From Erigeron canadensis (lineage: Eukaryota; Streptophyta; Magnoliopsida; Asterales; Asteraceae), in NCBI RefSeq assembly GCF_010389155.1, contig NC_057765.1, positions 21,888,980 through 21,952,979 on the forward strand: a stretch of DNA of 64,000 nucleotides. Direction: 5' to 3'. The notes under the pieces were generated by a model. That model was not told the DNA's origin and ran no database searches. It saw nothing but the letters and a program-made list of their open reading frames with translations. Shown piece after piece: positions 46,001 through 58,077 of this stretch. Within the stretch, counting starts at the first letter, position 1; every line of letters begins with the position of its first letter. Made by a program: the position numbers and the translations under genes.

Positions 46001-48376
46001 TTAGTTTAAAGGTTTGCGAACCCATCGACTGATAGGTTCTCTGGATCCACAAGGATGGATCCCAGCAGGTATCTGGTTGATTTCACTTTCAAAAATAGTG
46101 GGTTTCTCAGTAAACACCATTGGAACTGACAGTTTTGAAACCTTTTTCTTTTTCTTGTCAATAGGTGTGCTCGATTTTTCTTTCTTGGAAAAAGGTTTTG
46201 TATTTTGTTTAGGGCCAGATGAAGTACCCTCAAAATTGTTAATTCTTGCATTACAACTTTGAACTTGACGAGCCAGTAGTTGAAATTGACTCTCTAGCCT
46301 TAACAAAATATTTTCTTCAGATGACACCAAAGCCTTTCCAGTTGACTGTACTTTTGGCTTAGGTGGAGGAACAACATTCTTCTTTTTCTGAACCTGGGGA
46401 TCATTAGAAGATGATTGAGGCAAAGGTTTATTCTGCTTAACCTTCTTGACTGGAGCATTCATCTGTGGAGCTCCAGTCTTAACCTCAGACAGTTGAACAG
46501 GAGGAATAATACAAGTTTTAGGTGTTGTTGGTTCATCATAGATAGTGCTAGGTTTTAACACTTCAGGTAGTCGGTCAACAACAGGTATTAATGCAGCAGC
46601 ATTAATATCACCCCCAGATATGCACATTTTTAGGAGGGGACTGGTTACGTGCAGCATCATATGGTTTCTTGGTCTCAAGCCATGACTGGATAACATATTT
46701 TTCTTTTGATAAAAGATTTTCCAGTTCTTCCTTTTCTTGGACCAGTTGTTCAGTAACCAAAACTTGTGCTTTGAAAGCGAGTTCAATATCTTGCAATTCT
46801 TTTAACTTAGATTGTAAGTTTGGCATTTCAGAAAAATCTGTTTCAAAATTATTTGACATTTCTGAACGAACAGTTTCCACAAACGTTAAAGCAGAGTTTA
46901 AAGCTTCAACAATGTCCAATTTTAACTCAGGATCAGTTTCTTTGTCATAATCTATTACCTTTTTAATGACAATGTCCACCCATCTTCCAGATGTGACATC
47001 TTCTTTCACCAGATGCTCTTCATCAGCTAAAGCCATATAACAACAACCTCTTTCCTCTTCATCATCAACTGTCATCAGAGGGAACCCATTCTTCTTTTGC
47101 CACCATGCATTTATTATTATCTTTCTCTGCAGACATGAGAGCAATTTGAGCCTTAAGCTTTTTGTATTTTAATCTGTAGCTATCATCAAGCTTGTTATAA
47201 GAAGTTGATGGACCAGATTGTGAGACAAACTGATTGGACTTGCACTCTTTCATGAAATGACCTTTTTTGCCACACTTAAAGCATGTCAAATTGGTCTTAT
47301 CAATGGAAGATTTGGGTGCAGTGTGTCCAGTGGGTCTGTTAGCTCTGGCTTTGAAACGGTTAAACGTTTTAGCCATCATAGCCATCAGATCATCACTATC
47401 AGTTTCATCATAATCTGGAGAGATATTATTCATGACCCCAGAATCCATTAATTCAGACATCATCTTCTTCATCGAAAATACATTCTCGGAAGACATTAAT
47501 GCTGCACATGGTGGTTCAGTATGACTAACCACAAGGGAACTACTAGAAGCATGATTAATAGCATCTTTTTCTGCCTCAATTCTCTGGGCTTGATTCTGTT
47601 CAGTGAATCTGAAGGCTCCATACAAAGATGACAGAGTATGGGAATGCAAGGTTTTACCTTGTCTCAAGACCACGATCATATGAGACCATTTTGAAGGAAG
47701 AATATCACAAAGATTTTCAAGAAGTATGTCCTTGTCCTTTTCTACCCCAAGCCCTCTTAACTGGTTTATGATGGACATAAATCTGGTGTAGGTTCCAGTT
47801 AATGATTCATTGGGTAGGCAAAAAATGACTCGTACTTCTTATTTAAAGCCACTTTCCTGGTAACAATAGTATCATCACCACCTTCATACTGGTTCACTAG
47901 TTCATCCCACATGCTTTTGGCACTGGGATAAAGCACTAGTGTGGGAATAAGAGCTTCAGGAACGGCCCCGAGGATCATGACTTTTAAGGTAGTGTCAATA
48001 TTGACGAGTATCCTTTCTCTTCAGACCAGTGTTCCTCTCTCTTTTCCCTCCCAGATCTTGCTCCAATTGGATTAAGAAGTGGATTGAGAGGACTTCTAGG
48101 AATATAGGGTCCTTCATTTAAAATTTTAAGCATATTCCTCTCAATACCAGTAACATGTAATAACATCCTAGCTTTCCACGTGCCAAATTCATCACCATTC
48201 CCACTGAATTTGGGAACAGGAGTGTTTGAGTAGTGCACATGCACGTGTGGAGAAGCAGGAATAGGAGGTGGTGGTGGTGGATTATTGTTAGCATGGTCAT
48301 TGGTTTGTTCAAATTCATTTATGGGTGGAGGTCCAGTATTTAAAGGGTTTCCTTGTGTATTCTCTGGGTTGGCCAT
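46001..48376 (-). pseudogene. Copia Gag, minus strand, frameshifted
   Basis: It starts MANPENTQGNPLNTG at 48376, with NTPVPKFSGNGDEFGTWKAR as the opening of the gag fold. Frame changes occur near 47990, 47800, 47110 and 46620. Conserved pieces are CDILPSKWSHMIVVLRQGK, TKTFNRFKARANRP-like, a single zinc knuckle, CFKCGKKGHFMKEC, an acidic coiled region, and a Lys-rich tail ending RWVRKPLN with TAA just before pol. It packages element RNA in the intact family. A homologue with the same layout lies at 59085-61442. Confidence 0.85.
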
Positions 48377-48414
48377 CGAGAGAATGCAGATCTAGGCAAG
48401 TATGTTAGCCTTCT

Positions 48415-48426
48415 GCTCTGATACCA
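48415..48426 (-). promoter_or_regulatory. Primer-binding site of the minus-strand copia element
   Basis: Minus strand TGGTATCAGAGC, two bases from the LTR end at 48429. It is the initiator tRNA-Met type. Confidence 0.88.
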
Positions 48427-48428
48427 AT

Positions 48429-49414
48429 TGTGAAGTCTCTCACTCGATGGTTTAACCCACAAGTGTAGAATAACAAGTCAAGTAATCACTAGATAGGACT
48501 ATTATTAAACGTCAAGTAAGCACTAGATTGGACTAGTATTACGATAAGTACAAATGCAAGAATATATATATAACGTAATACGTACTTAAGCAATATAAAG
48601 ATAAGCAAGTAAGTAAATGGTGAGACACAATGTAATTTTTCAAGTGTATTTTATTTATTGATGTTAAATAAAATACAAGGTTGTTGCGGAACAAGATATT
48701 AAAAAGTAAGTATCTAAACAACCTATGAATTACAAGTGATCTAATCTTTGCTAAATAAACTCTTTGATCGAAATACTTAAAGTTGTGAAGTATGACTCTT
48801 TAGATCGAGAGTATTTGAGCAAAGGCACCAAATTGCAAAAGTATGTAATTTGGACGAGGAAGTGACTTGGTATTTATAGGCAAAAAGAATAAATATAATA
48901 TTCTTTTTGACGTACAAATATGGTTACACGCATTTAAGGAAATTACTTTAATTCCTTAAAAGCATTGATTAAAGTACAAGAATAAAATCACATGATAGTG
49001 ACTTGTCTTCTAATAAACCAACCACCTTTACATGTGTGTAAGGATTTTAACAAAAGACAAATGGATTGTCTGGTTAAAGGCATGTAAAGGCATAAAGTCA
49101 ATTCCTCGTAATCAGTGTTCAGACTTGTAAGGTCTAGAACACTGACAAGGACTCCAGTCAGGAGATCTGGTAAGTCTTCCAGTGAGCTCCGCTATTTGCC
49201 AGACTTCTTTCTTCAGACTTCAGTCTTCGACTTCAGTGAGAATGTTCTTCATTGGAAAGATCTTGACTGGAGTGAAGTCCAGTGAACAAATCTGGTGGAA
49301 TCCAGATTTCTATACAAGTAAGTTGTTCACTGGTCTTCACATAATTTCTGGACAAATCTTCAGAGGGCTCCAGTAGTCACGTCTGGAGCGAGTCCAGTAA
49401 ATCTGGACCTAACA
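48429..49414 (-). mobile_element. 5' LTR of the minus-strand copia element (986 bp)
   Basis: Minus strand: begins TGTTAGGTCCAG at 49414 and ends GACTTCACA at 48429, next to the primer-binding site. It has a stretch, ttccgcaacaaccttgtatttt, that is nearly the same as in the LTR at 58078-59022, so the two elements are related. The 3' LTR is missing. Confidence 0.75.
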
Positions 49415-49419
49415 GGATG

Positions 49420-49957
49420 TATGCTGACCAAATGTTTGTCATGGCGGGAAGTATTCAAACCATATGAAGACAAGAGTCACATGGTGGTTCTTCCAACTGT
49501 AACATACCTTACTTGGAAAAAGTACATGTTGGGACCAAAACTTGGGTCTTCTCTCTCATACCCATTTTGGTAAAGAAGACAAAGGCTCTTACTTGGAAGT
49601 ACAAGGAGCCAATGGATTGTCGACAACCACCATCTATCACCATCAAAGGAAGGCTGTGTTGCCCTAATTCTCCCTCTATATAAAGGAACACAGCCGCATT
49701 GTATCAAATGTGTTTGTCACCTTGAAAGTGTGTGTCACTTGTAATTGTTCAAGTTTTTAGTGTGTCTAGACTTAGCAATTACCTTTGTTCTTTTGTATTC
49801 TTGTAAGTCAAGTGTGTAAGATCAACCATGTATTCAACGTTTAATCAATGATACATATGATTATCCTTGCATTGATTTATTACAATTGAACTTGTTATTG
49901 TTCTTGTTATTTATCTTCGTATTTACTTTCTTGTCTAATTTAAATATAACATAAGTT
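49420..49957 (+). mobile_element. LTR/leader remnant of an internally deleted copia element
   Basis: Contains ctctatataaaggaacac (TATA-like, about 49671-49688), followed by typical transcript-start-type sequence, then AT-rich DNA up to 49955. It runs directly into integrase C-terminal coding sequence, so primer site, gag, protease and integrase core were deleted. The borders are approximate. Confidence 0.45.
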
Positions 49958-52072
49958 GTGCATTCGTGGACCATCAGAATCTACAATCGCCGAACAAATA
50001 CAATTCAAGAAACAATGAATGTTTGGTTTGATGAGATGTCGGGCATGATCTTTGAACAAGAAAGTTTGCTACCAACAAGTAATGATGATCCAGTTTCTGA
50101 CAACAATCATGAATCATCATCAAGTTCTTTTGAGCAAGGTGCTATATCTTCTAGTAGTAGTTCTTCATCCTTTTCTAATGATTCTTCTTCACCACCCTCT
50201 CCTGATAATTCTTCTCAAGTGAATGTTCAAGAACAACCTACCAAATTTACTCAGACAACAAATCCGATGAACACTCCAAATGTGTATGTGCCACTTGACT
50301 TCGATCATCTATCCTATGAGGAAGCAATTCTACCAAGCTATGATTCCATCTCTCAACTAAACTCAGGTTTTAATGATGATGATGTTGATATTCATCAACA
50401 AGATCCTCTTCCTCATGATCGCAAATGGTCACGTATGCTGAAAGATCATCCTACTGATCAAATTATTGTAGATCCACAAGCCGGAGTAACTACTCGTACT
50501 TCAGTAAACGAGTGTCTTGTTGCACTTACTCTCAGCAACATTGAACCCAAAACTGTCTATGAAGCTCTTCGTGATCCAGAGTGGGTTAAGGCAATGCAAG
50601 AAGAGCTCGCACAGTTTGAAAGACTGAAAGTATGGAGATTAGTTCCAAATCTGAGAAAGGCAGAGCCAATCGGAACAAAGTGGATTTTCAAGAACAAAAA
50701 GGATGAGAATGGAGTGGTAGTAAGGAACAAAGCTCGACTTGTTGCAAAGGGTTATTGCCAACAACCCGGTGTTGACTTCGACGAAACTTTTGCTCCTGTT
50801 GTAAGAATGGAGGCCATTCGGATTTTCTTAGCTTATGTCGCATTCCGAAACTTCACTGTGTTTCAAATGGATGTGAAGACAGCTTTCTTGAATGGTGACC
50901 TCAAAGAAGAAGTTTACGTTGACAAACCAGAAGGTTTTGTTGATCCTAAAAGGCCAAACCATGTCTACAGGTTAGACAAGGCTCTCTACGGACTTAAGCA
51001 AGCACCCCGTGCATGGTATGATTCCTTAACTACTTTCTTATTAAGAGGTGGCTTTACCAAAGGCACAATTAACCCTACCCTGTTCATTCGCAAACAAGGT
51101 AAGCATGTTATCCTTGTCTAATTATATGTTGATGACATTATCTTTGGGTCAACCAGTCAAACTTTTTGTCGAAACTTTTCATCTCTTATGGTAAATCATT
51201 TTGAAATGAGTATGATTGGGGAAATGAACTACTTTTTAGGTCTTCAAATCAAACAATTACCAAATGGTATTTTTATATCACAAGGTAAATACATAAATGA
51301 CATGTTGAAAAAGTTTGATATGACTTCATGTTCTTCAATTTCTACCTCAATGGCTGCTCGAACAAATATAAATGCTGATAAAAATGGGAAACCATTTGAC
51401 CAAAAGAGATATAGAAGTATGATTTGTTCATTGTTGTATCTTACAGCATCTCGCCCAGATATAATGTTTGCAACATATATGTGTGCTAGGTATCAAGCTG
51501 CTCCAACTGATTTACATTTTCAAGCTGTGAAACGAATATTTCGTTATCTGAAGGGTACACCCAATTTAGGTCTCTGGTATCCAAGGGATACTGGATTCAA
51601 TTTAACTGCTTATTCAGATGCAGATCATGCAGGTTGTAAGCTTGATCGCAAGAGCACTTCCGGTACTTTACAATTTTTAGGTGATAAAATTGTGAGCTGG
51701 TCTTCCAAGAAACAGAATTGTGTGTCACTATCAACGGTTGAAGCTGAATATGTGGCTGCGGCTAGTTGTTGTGCTCAAGTGTTATGGATGAAGACGCAAC
51801 TAACTGATTATGGTCTGAAATATGATCATATCCCTATCTATTGTGATTCTCATAGTGCCATTGCTATTGTTGTCAACTCAGTAAACCACTCTCGATCAAA
51901 GCATATTGATGTGAGATATCATTTTCTCAAAGATCATAGTGAGAAAGGTGACATCGAGCTCTACTTTGTGGGAACTGACTATCAACTTGCAGATTTGTTC
52001 ACAAAATCATTGGACGAAAAGAGGTTTAACTTTCTTATCTCTAAGCTTGGCATGTTAAATCTTGAACCTTAA
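49958..52072 (+). pseudogene. Copia integrase tail-reverse transcriptase-RNase H
   Basis: Begins in the integrase C-terminus ([19 protein letters not shown]) and a Ser-rich linker. The RT starts [20 protein letters not shown] and shows [32 protein letters not shown] and [15 protein letters not shown] at 51119-51121 sits just before LYVDDIIFGS, where other copia elements have Gln, so CAA to TAA is likely. The frame then stays open through RNase H (YSDADHAGCKLDRKSTSG, TVEAEYVA, CDSHSAI, HIDVRYHFLKD) to the natural stop at 52070-52072. Only one stop blocks an otherwise good RT-RNase H. Confidence 0.92.
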
Positions 52073-54990
52073 ATTATTTTGTTCTTGATACATTCTAGAA
52101 AAACAAAATACAAAATTTGAAAAGATAAAAGCAAATACAAAAATAGAAAATCTTGAAAAACAAACAAAAAGATTTTCTTCCATAATGGTTTACATATACC
52201 ATGTATGTAACCCGTACTTCATTGTTTTATTTATTTCACAGTGGCTTATACATACTTTGTGTATAACCCGTGCTTCATAATTTTATTTATTTCAAAGAGG
52301 CTTACATATACTCTGTATGTAACCTTTCTTTAAATACTTTATTTAAAGTTATCAAATTTTAAATCTTCATGAATTATTCATTTTTAAGATTGTGTTGTTA
52401 TACATATAGATTGATATAAGAAAACAAGGAATCGAACGCCTTTGTGTACATTCAAGTGATCTTATATCAAAATGTATGTGTCATAGCAGTTAATTGCTTT
52501 CAAAACAAGTTTGGTTAAATGTTTTATTGCATCCACCTTGTTGATGTAAGATGCGAAGGATCGAACGCCGTTGTGTACTCCCTAACATTCTTATTATTAA
52601 CACTGTTGATGAAGCAAAACTTTGTGTTTCTCAATTGAAAAATCTTGTTCACGTTAGACTCTCAAATTTTTCTGTATATATCACAACCAAGATTTTACTC
52701 TTTTTGATTACACAAAAACCAATTTTTGCTCTACCTTTCTATGAAAAACATTTTGATCTATTCTTGCATAGATTAAGGGGGAGTTTGTGATTTCAAAACT
52801 TCAAATGTGTTTTAAATCTTTTCATACGCACGTTTGATGTTTTTCAAAATGACTTTTCATCAATTGAAGTTCGGTGATTAGTTTGCACATGAGCAATCCT
52901 TTCACTCCAAGAACTTCATCATCGCCGATGAGTTCTAACCCCGGAGTATTCAATTCTTTCATTAGATTGTAAGGGTATTTTGAGTGATGATGGTTTCGTG
53001 CAAATAAGTTGGAGGGAGTAAAATTGAAAAGTGAGAGGTTAAGGTGATATGTTGTGAGAAAAGGGTTAAAAGAAATGATACCCTTCCCTAAATTCTCAAA
53101 TCGTCGGGTTAAACACATTTATATCGGATGTCATTTGTTGATATCTTGATAAAGACTTCATGGACCCAGTGAAGCGATGCACATCTTTACCTAACCACTC
53201 AAGTGTTTCTTAACAAATACTTGTTTCATTTCTCACAGATATTTTTACATTTCTATTAACTCTTCATTTGGAAGATGTTGATATCGAATAAGGGCGACAT
53301 TCTGCTCCAGTCCCCGACTTCATTTGATCACGTTGTGTCTAGAGCTATCTTGATTGATCATTAATTTGATCATTATTCATTTCTTTAAGACACATTCGAG
53401 TCATATCTTTGTGATATTATTGTTTATCTATGTGATATATCCAGAACATTTGTAGTGATATCTTAATTGATATTCCACGATGATCAAATGGAAATCCTAC
53501 CAATGTTAACATCTTTTCCAACGTTGAACGTAGGTCTCATAATTACATTTATGTGATTATTGAGTTACCAAGAAGTCTAACAGTGACCTCGGATTTTACC
53601 TAAAAGTCTTTAAGGATAATAGATTGTGGTTATCGAACGCTTCGGCTGTACTAACCATGATTTATATTCTTTGAAGCAATCTAGTGGTTGAAAAGCCGCA
53701 GACCGAACTATGTTTGAACATTGCTTTGTGCATGTCTCAATGATACATAGGAAATCCGAAAAATGTTATACATTTCTATTGGTCATTTCATTAATCCTTT
53801 TGATTTTTGAACATGTTAACGGATCATTCTTATCCGGTTTCATTTCTCATCTCACAAACACAAAAACCACCAACACCATACTATAACGTTTGTATCAACA
53901 ACTTCAACCTTACATTTTAGTTACCCTTAGGATTCTTTGGGTTGGGCTAATGGTTTGGGTTGATGCGTTGAGGGTTGATATTTCTCCATGTGATATTTCT
54001 TTTAGCATTTTATCAATCAATGTTTGCATAATGACATTGGTTTCCAACTTTGTCATTATGAGGGGGAGAAAAAGATTATGATTGATTAGGAAAGAAATAA
54101 GAATAATTTGATGGAGAAGAGTTTGTGCTTGGTTTGTGTATAAAAATTCGAAAATTGGATGAAAATTACACAAAATCGAGCTATGGATCGTTCAGGTTAA
54201 TGTGTCAAAGATTTTCAAAACATTTTAGTCAATTGAGCTCAAATTTTCACTAGATTTTAGCTGATTGAGTTCTTGATTTTGAAAAAGGGGAAATCTAAAT
54301 TGATTCCAAAGATAAGATTGAGACTGAAAATGAAAGGATATTCTCTCAAGATGGAACAAATGTTTAAAAATGCTCCAAAATGGTTATATTCATGTATTGA
54401 GGGGAAGCATGATTACTTCATAAGAGACTTATCCAAACTTCATTCAGATGTTTACTCTCCAAAGTGTTCAAGTCAATGTGACAAACATCAAAGCTACAAA
54501 AAGTTGTAAGATTGGTTAGAAGATTCAAGACAAAGAAGTAATGCTTCAAAAGAGTCTTCATCAACATATTTCATTCAAGATCTTCAAGTCATACAATAAC
54601 ACTTGTTCAAGAAGCTCCAATGCATACATCATGGGGGAGAGTACAAGTTCATGATACTTCATGTCAAAAGTTGAAATTCACTCAAGAATCAAAGATTGAA
54701 GAATCAAAGCCAAGTTTATACCTTCCGTATTTCAAAAGATAACTTTGATTCATGATTCAACAATCTTCAAAGATTCAAGACACACACACACATTTTATTC
54801 TCTGTTTAAAAAAAAGGAAAGAACATTGAGAATATCTTCATGATTTAACTTTAAGAAGTCCAAGACCAAGACTGAATCAAGTTCGCCAAAGACTTGTGTC
54901 TACATACCAATTGTCTTCACCACCGGGCTCATCAAATTCATTCCTACAAGACAAAGTTAACACGTACGTCATTTGTTACAATATATCACT
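52073..54990 (+). other. Long non-coding 3' region of the copia element
   Basis: 2.9 kb between the pol stop and the polypurine tract, longer than in most copia elements and like SIRE-type elements that once held an extra ORF. Contents: a 3 x 56 bp hairpin repeat (52187-52354), three copies of an atcgaacgc box (52434, 52561 and 53635), and a second purine tract, aagggggag, at about 52774-52782. No convincing ORF remains. Confidence 0.5.
52187..52354 (+). repeat. Three 56-bp units, each with a small hairpin
   Basis: Unit starts are 52187, 52243 and 52299. Each has an inverted repeat followed by acc(c/t): ttacata...tatgtaa in units 1 and 3, and ttataca...tgtataa in unit 2. The spacer ends attttatttatttca(c/a)a. 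The stem changes in unit 2 are matched on both arms. Confidence 0.75.
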
Positions 54991-55001
54991 AAGGGGGAGA
55001 A
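54991..55001 (+). promoter_or_regulatory. Polypurine tract of the copia element
   Basis: AAGGGGGAGA directly before the LTR start TGTTAGAAATCC. Position and composition are as expected for plus-strand priming. Confidence 0.75.
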
Positions 55002-55460
55002 TGTTAGAAATCCAAAAATAGTGATAAATTGTAATTTAAGTTAGTGGACTTGTTGTTAAGTCATAGTTAAATGATTTCTAAGGATGAGGGACTAGATGTG
55101 ATAATTAGCATAAATATATAGTTAGACTATAAATACTCCCTCACACCTTAGAAATCATAAGCCTTTCACCCATTTCCTTCATTCCTGTAACAATTACACA
55201 CACTTAATACCAATCTTTCCTCTCTCTCTCTCTCTCCCAAAAACACACACTAAAACACCAAGAACACACACACATCCAGATCCGCCATTGAATCTGTGAA
55301 TCCAGGGCTGAAATCGTGTTATCTACATATAGAAAGGCTAAGATAATAGACTTTCCCTTAACTACTGATATCGGGTCTTCTTGTTGAAACTCGATCTTCT
55401 GACACTGCATTCTGATCTTCAACCTGCAAAATCTATGTACCTCTATGACAACCAACTAAC
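55002..55460 (+). mobile_element. 3' LTR of the copia element (right border approximate)
   Basis: Starts TGTTAGAAATCC, carries actataaatactccctc (TATA-like) at about 55124-55140, and has a CT microsatellite (55219-55237) and CA-rich DNA downstream. No copy of this LTR is seen near 49.4 kb, so the 5' LTR is lost or the 49.4 kb remnant belongs to another element. The right end lies somewhere near 55450-55480. Confidence 0.5.
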
Positions 55461-56364
55461 CCAATACGTCTCGTCGTAGTTCTCCCCCTCAACAGTAGCC
55501 ACCTCCGAATTAAACATTGCAATCTTCCACCCTTGGATCTATTGCCCAAGAAATTATTCATGTCTTGCTTAACTGGCATATAATAGAGAAGTTGAATTTC
55601 CAACAATCAGCATCAAATCAATCAGCTCTCATAAAGGTAAGAAACTCTACAACCTGAATCACAAAATGTAGTATCATAAATCCTGTCTCAACCAACAGTG
55701 TCTGACTTTGTCATGTACCTTGACAATTCCACTAACCACTCGAAGTCTTTCCTATCAGATCTCCCCTTTACTTATATACACCTCCAAACAACACAAAGAT
55801 CTTAATCTCGCAACCGACATTAAAAACCGCCTGATTATCATCAGATATTTTTGGAATATAAATAGGTTCAACCTTCAAATACTCAATTACAAGTAACCAG
55901 CTTCATTACTCCAATATTTCGAGAAAATTTTCCACCTCTTTAGGATATAGAAGATCATTTGTTGTATAATCTCAATCAAAATAGAAAACACGATGATCTT
56001 CGTTTTAACTCAAATAATCTATACATAAATCACACCATCATCTATAATTAGATCTTGGTTTGTCGCTCGAGTAACACAGAGTTTTACTCAGAAACCCAAA
56101 GTAAACTTGAAAGTTTTATCCCCTCCTTTTCTCTGAAAAAACTCTGAAAATCAGCCCATCTTAGGTTTAATTATCTCCCATTCTCGAGGTTCTTCAAAAA
56201 GACCTAAAGTGATAACTCTTCGCCAAAATAGGGTTATACTACTGAAACATGTGTGTCTCATCGTATCTGAAAGTCTTTTATTCTTCTCATACTGAAACAT
56301 ACCAGAACCTCTATGCATGAACTTCAATTAATTTCTAGCTAATAAGGTTGTTGGTTTTTATTAC
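55461..56364. other. Unassigned transposon-derived DNA
   Basis: Contains gttctccccctcaac at about 55479-55493, a purine tract on the minus strand, probably part of the minus-strand element whose primer site is at 56945-56956. No coding region was recognised. Confidence 0.3.
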
Positions 56365-56825
56365 TGGAATAAGGTCGAAGGTTTTAACTTCAATGAGATT
56401 AATCTCGAAGGGAATAAGTTCAAAGGGTTTTAAGTTCAAAGGGATTTTAAGGTTGGAGGGATTTTAAGCTCAAAGAGAATTTAAGTTCAAAGGGATTTAA
56501 GTCGCGACTTTATGTTCTAAAGATTTTAAGCTCAAAGTGATTTAAGCTTAATGAAACTTAAGTTCAAAGCAATTAAGGTCAAAGGTTTTAAATCCGTAGG
56601 TTATAAGTTCGACGGTTAAGTCCAAGGGTTAAGTTCAACGGATTTAAGGTCAAGAGAATAAGCTCAAAGGGATTTTAAGGTCGATGGTTTAATAAAATGA
56701 CATGTTCGAAAGGAATGAATTTAAGATCAATGGATTTAAGTTCAAGGAAATAAGGTCAATGGATAGTTAACTTCACAGGTTTGATGAGAATAATATCGAT
56801 GGAATGAATAACGTCAATGGAATGG
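56365..56825. repeat. Degenerate minisatellite of about 15-20 bp units (ttaagttcaaaggga)
   Basis: More than twenty loosely conserved units, such as ttaagttcaaagggattt, ttaaggtcgatgg and ttaagctcaaag, fill the segment. Purines dominate one strand. There is no open frame. It lies between transposon remnants and close to a copia leader. Confidence 0.75.
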
Positions 56826-56944
56826 GTGATTGACTTCGTTTCTCGTCTTCATCTTCATCAACCAAATCGCAACCACCATCCACAAACCCTAATTCTTCAA
56901 ATATTCCAAGAACAGATCTCAATCATGGAGAATAGTCTCCTCGT

Positions 56945-57440
56945 GCTCTGATACCACTGTTAGGTCCATTTGACCGGTGCATACCCAGATCTGTAGGAAT
57001 CTAGATGTGCGGAATCCATCTAGATCCTTTCTTGAGACTATAAACAAACATGCACATATATAAACCAATATAGATATAGAATAGGAGATATAAAAGAAAG
57101 AATTCCTTTATCATTAGTCGAATGATTACAAGAGTAAATCTGTTTAAAATACATCCTAATGATTCCGGATTACAATCAATCGAGACGACTCTTGATAATC
57201 AATTAAATGGGGGAGGCGGGGCATAGATCTCTACCCCGGATCCGTGAATAGTTTCTGTCTAGACTCAAACCATTAACTATAAACAACAACCTAAGACAAC
57301 TATATATAGGCTGAACATACATGGGCTGGAGTTCTTAAAATCGTGGCTGTCAAATTGCTTTTATGTTAATAACCGCAAAGGATTAACATCAAAAGAATAA
57401 CTTCAATGAATTAACTTCAAAGCCTCTGAAATATCAACCT
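56945..57440 (-). mobile_element. Primer-binding site and LTR of another minus-strand copia element
   Basis: The primer site TGGTATCAGAGC is at 56945-56956 (minus strand), one base from an LTR whose end is ...GGACCTAACA at 56958. The LTR contains a tatatatagg TATA-like string (about 57300-57309) and reaches roughly 57440. No gag or pol of this element was recognised to its left, so it is a 5'-end remnant. Confidence 0.6.
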
Positions 57441-57646
57441 TAGAATTTTATTGCGGCGGACAATAATAAGTATACAGAAACTGCACTAACATCTTTCATA
57501 TCTCCATCACTGGCACTAAAAACAGCTATGTTATGCTCTTTTTTAATATCAAAGTCCAAATATTTTTTATAAAGGGAAGAAGTAGGATCAAAACGAGAAA
57601 AAGAATCTTGCAAACCATGAGAATCAATTTTTAAAACCATTGACAT
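57440..57646 (-). CDS. Short hypothetical ORF, possibly a gene fragment
   Basis: 68 codons with sensible composition (MVLKIDSHGLQDSFSRFD, IAVFSASDGDMKDVS) and then a low-quality tail. It may be one exon, with a splice donor after KDV. I do not recognise it, and a chance ORF is possible. Confidence 0.2.
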   Translation of the reverse strand: MSMVLKIDSHGLQDSFSRFDPTSSLYKKYLDFDIKKEHNIAVFSASDGDMKDVSAVSVYLLLSAAIKF

Positions 57647-57923
57647 TTAGGGATGGTTTTAGGAACCGAACCAACTAGAGCCGAAACTGAAAACAGTCAA
57701 ACATAAGAACCGAATAGCATAATGTGTGATAGGAGTTTGGCGGTTAAAGTGTACAGGTAAATTCAATCAGGGACTGAAAATGTCAAGTGAGTTTTGAGTA
57801 AGGACTGGTTTAAAATAAAAAGGGAATATAAGTTTGTTGAATGGATAGATCTGAAAATTAGGGTTTTCATTCATTCTAAATCGTTTTGGACCGACCAAAT
57901 CATCACCAAAAGAAAAGGAGCCG

Positions 57924-58077
57924 ATGGGTTCCAAATCATCTCCAAAAGAGTCGGCGTTTACAATTAGGTGTCTTGGTGATGAGTTGCTGCTTTTGGATCT
58001 AAGATGCGCCTACGAATCTGAAATACTCTATTACCGCTTGGAAGAGGTAGATGAAATTAGAGAGTTAAGTGACGCAG
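57924..58077 (+). pseudogene. First exon of an unrecognised host-like gene, cut by a copia insertion
   Basis: From the ATG at 57924 the frame reads MGSKSSPKESAFTIRC, then a Leu-rich acidic stretch (LLLLDLRCAYESEI, EEVDEIRELSDAV). It meets an LTR at 58078, so the last 17 codons before the stop at 58133 are LTR sequence. Upstream DNA has no transposon features, and about 60 bp before the ATG is tagggttttcattc, common in plant 5' leaders. No family was recognised. Confidence 0.4.

Noticed and set aside
52551..52790. 79-codon ORF in the copia 3' region as an extra gene
   Set aside because: No family resemblance, and it begins inside a repeated box. The region is decayed.
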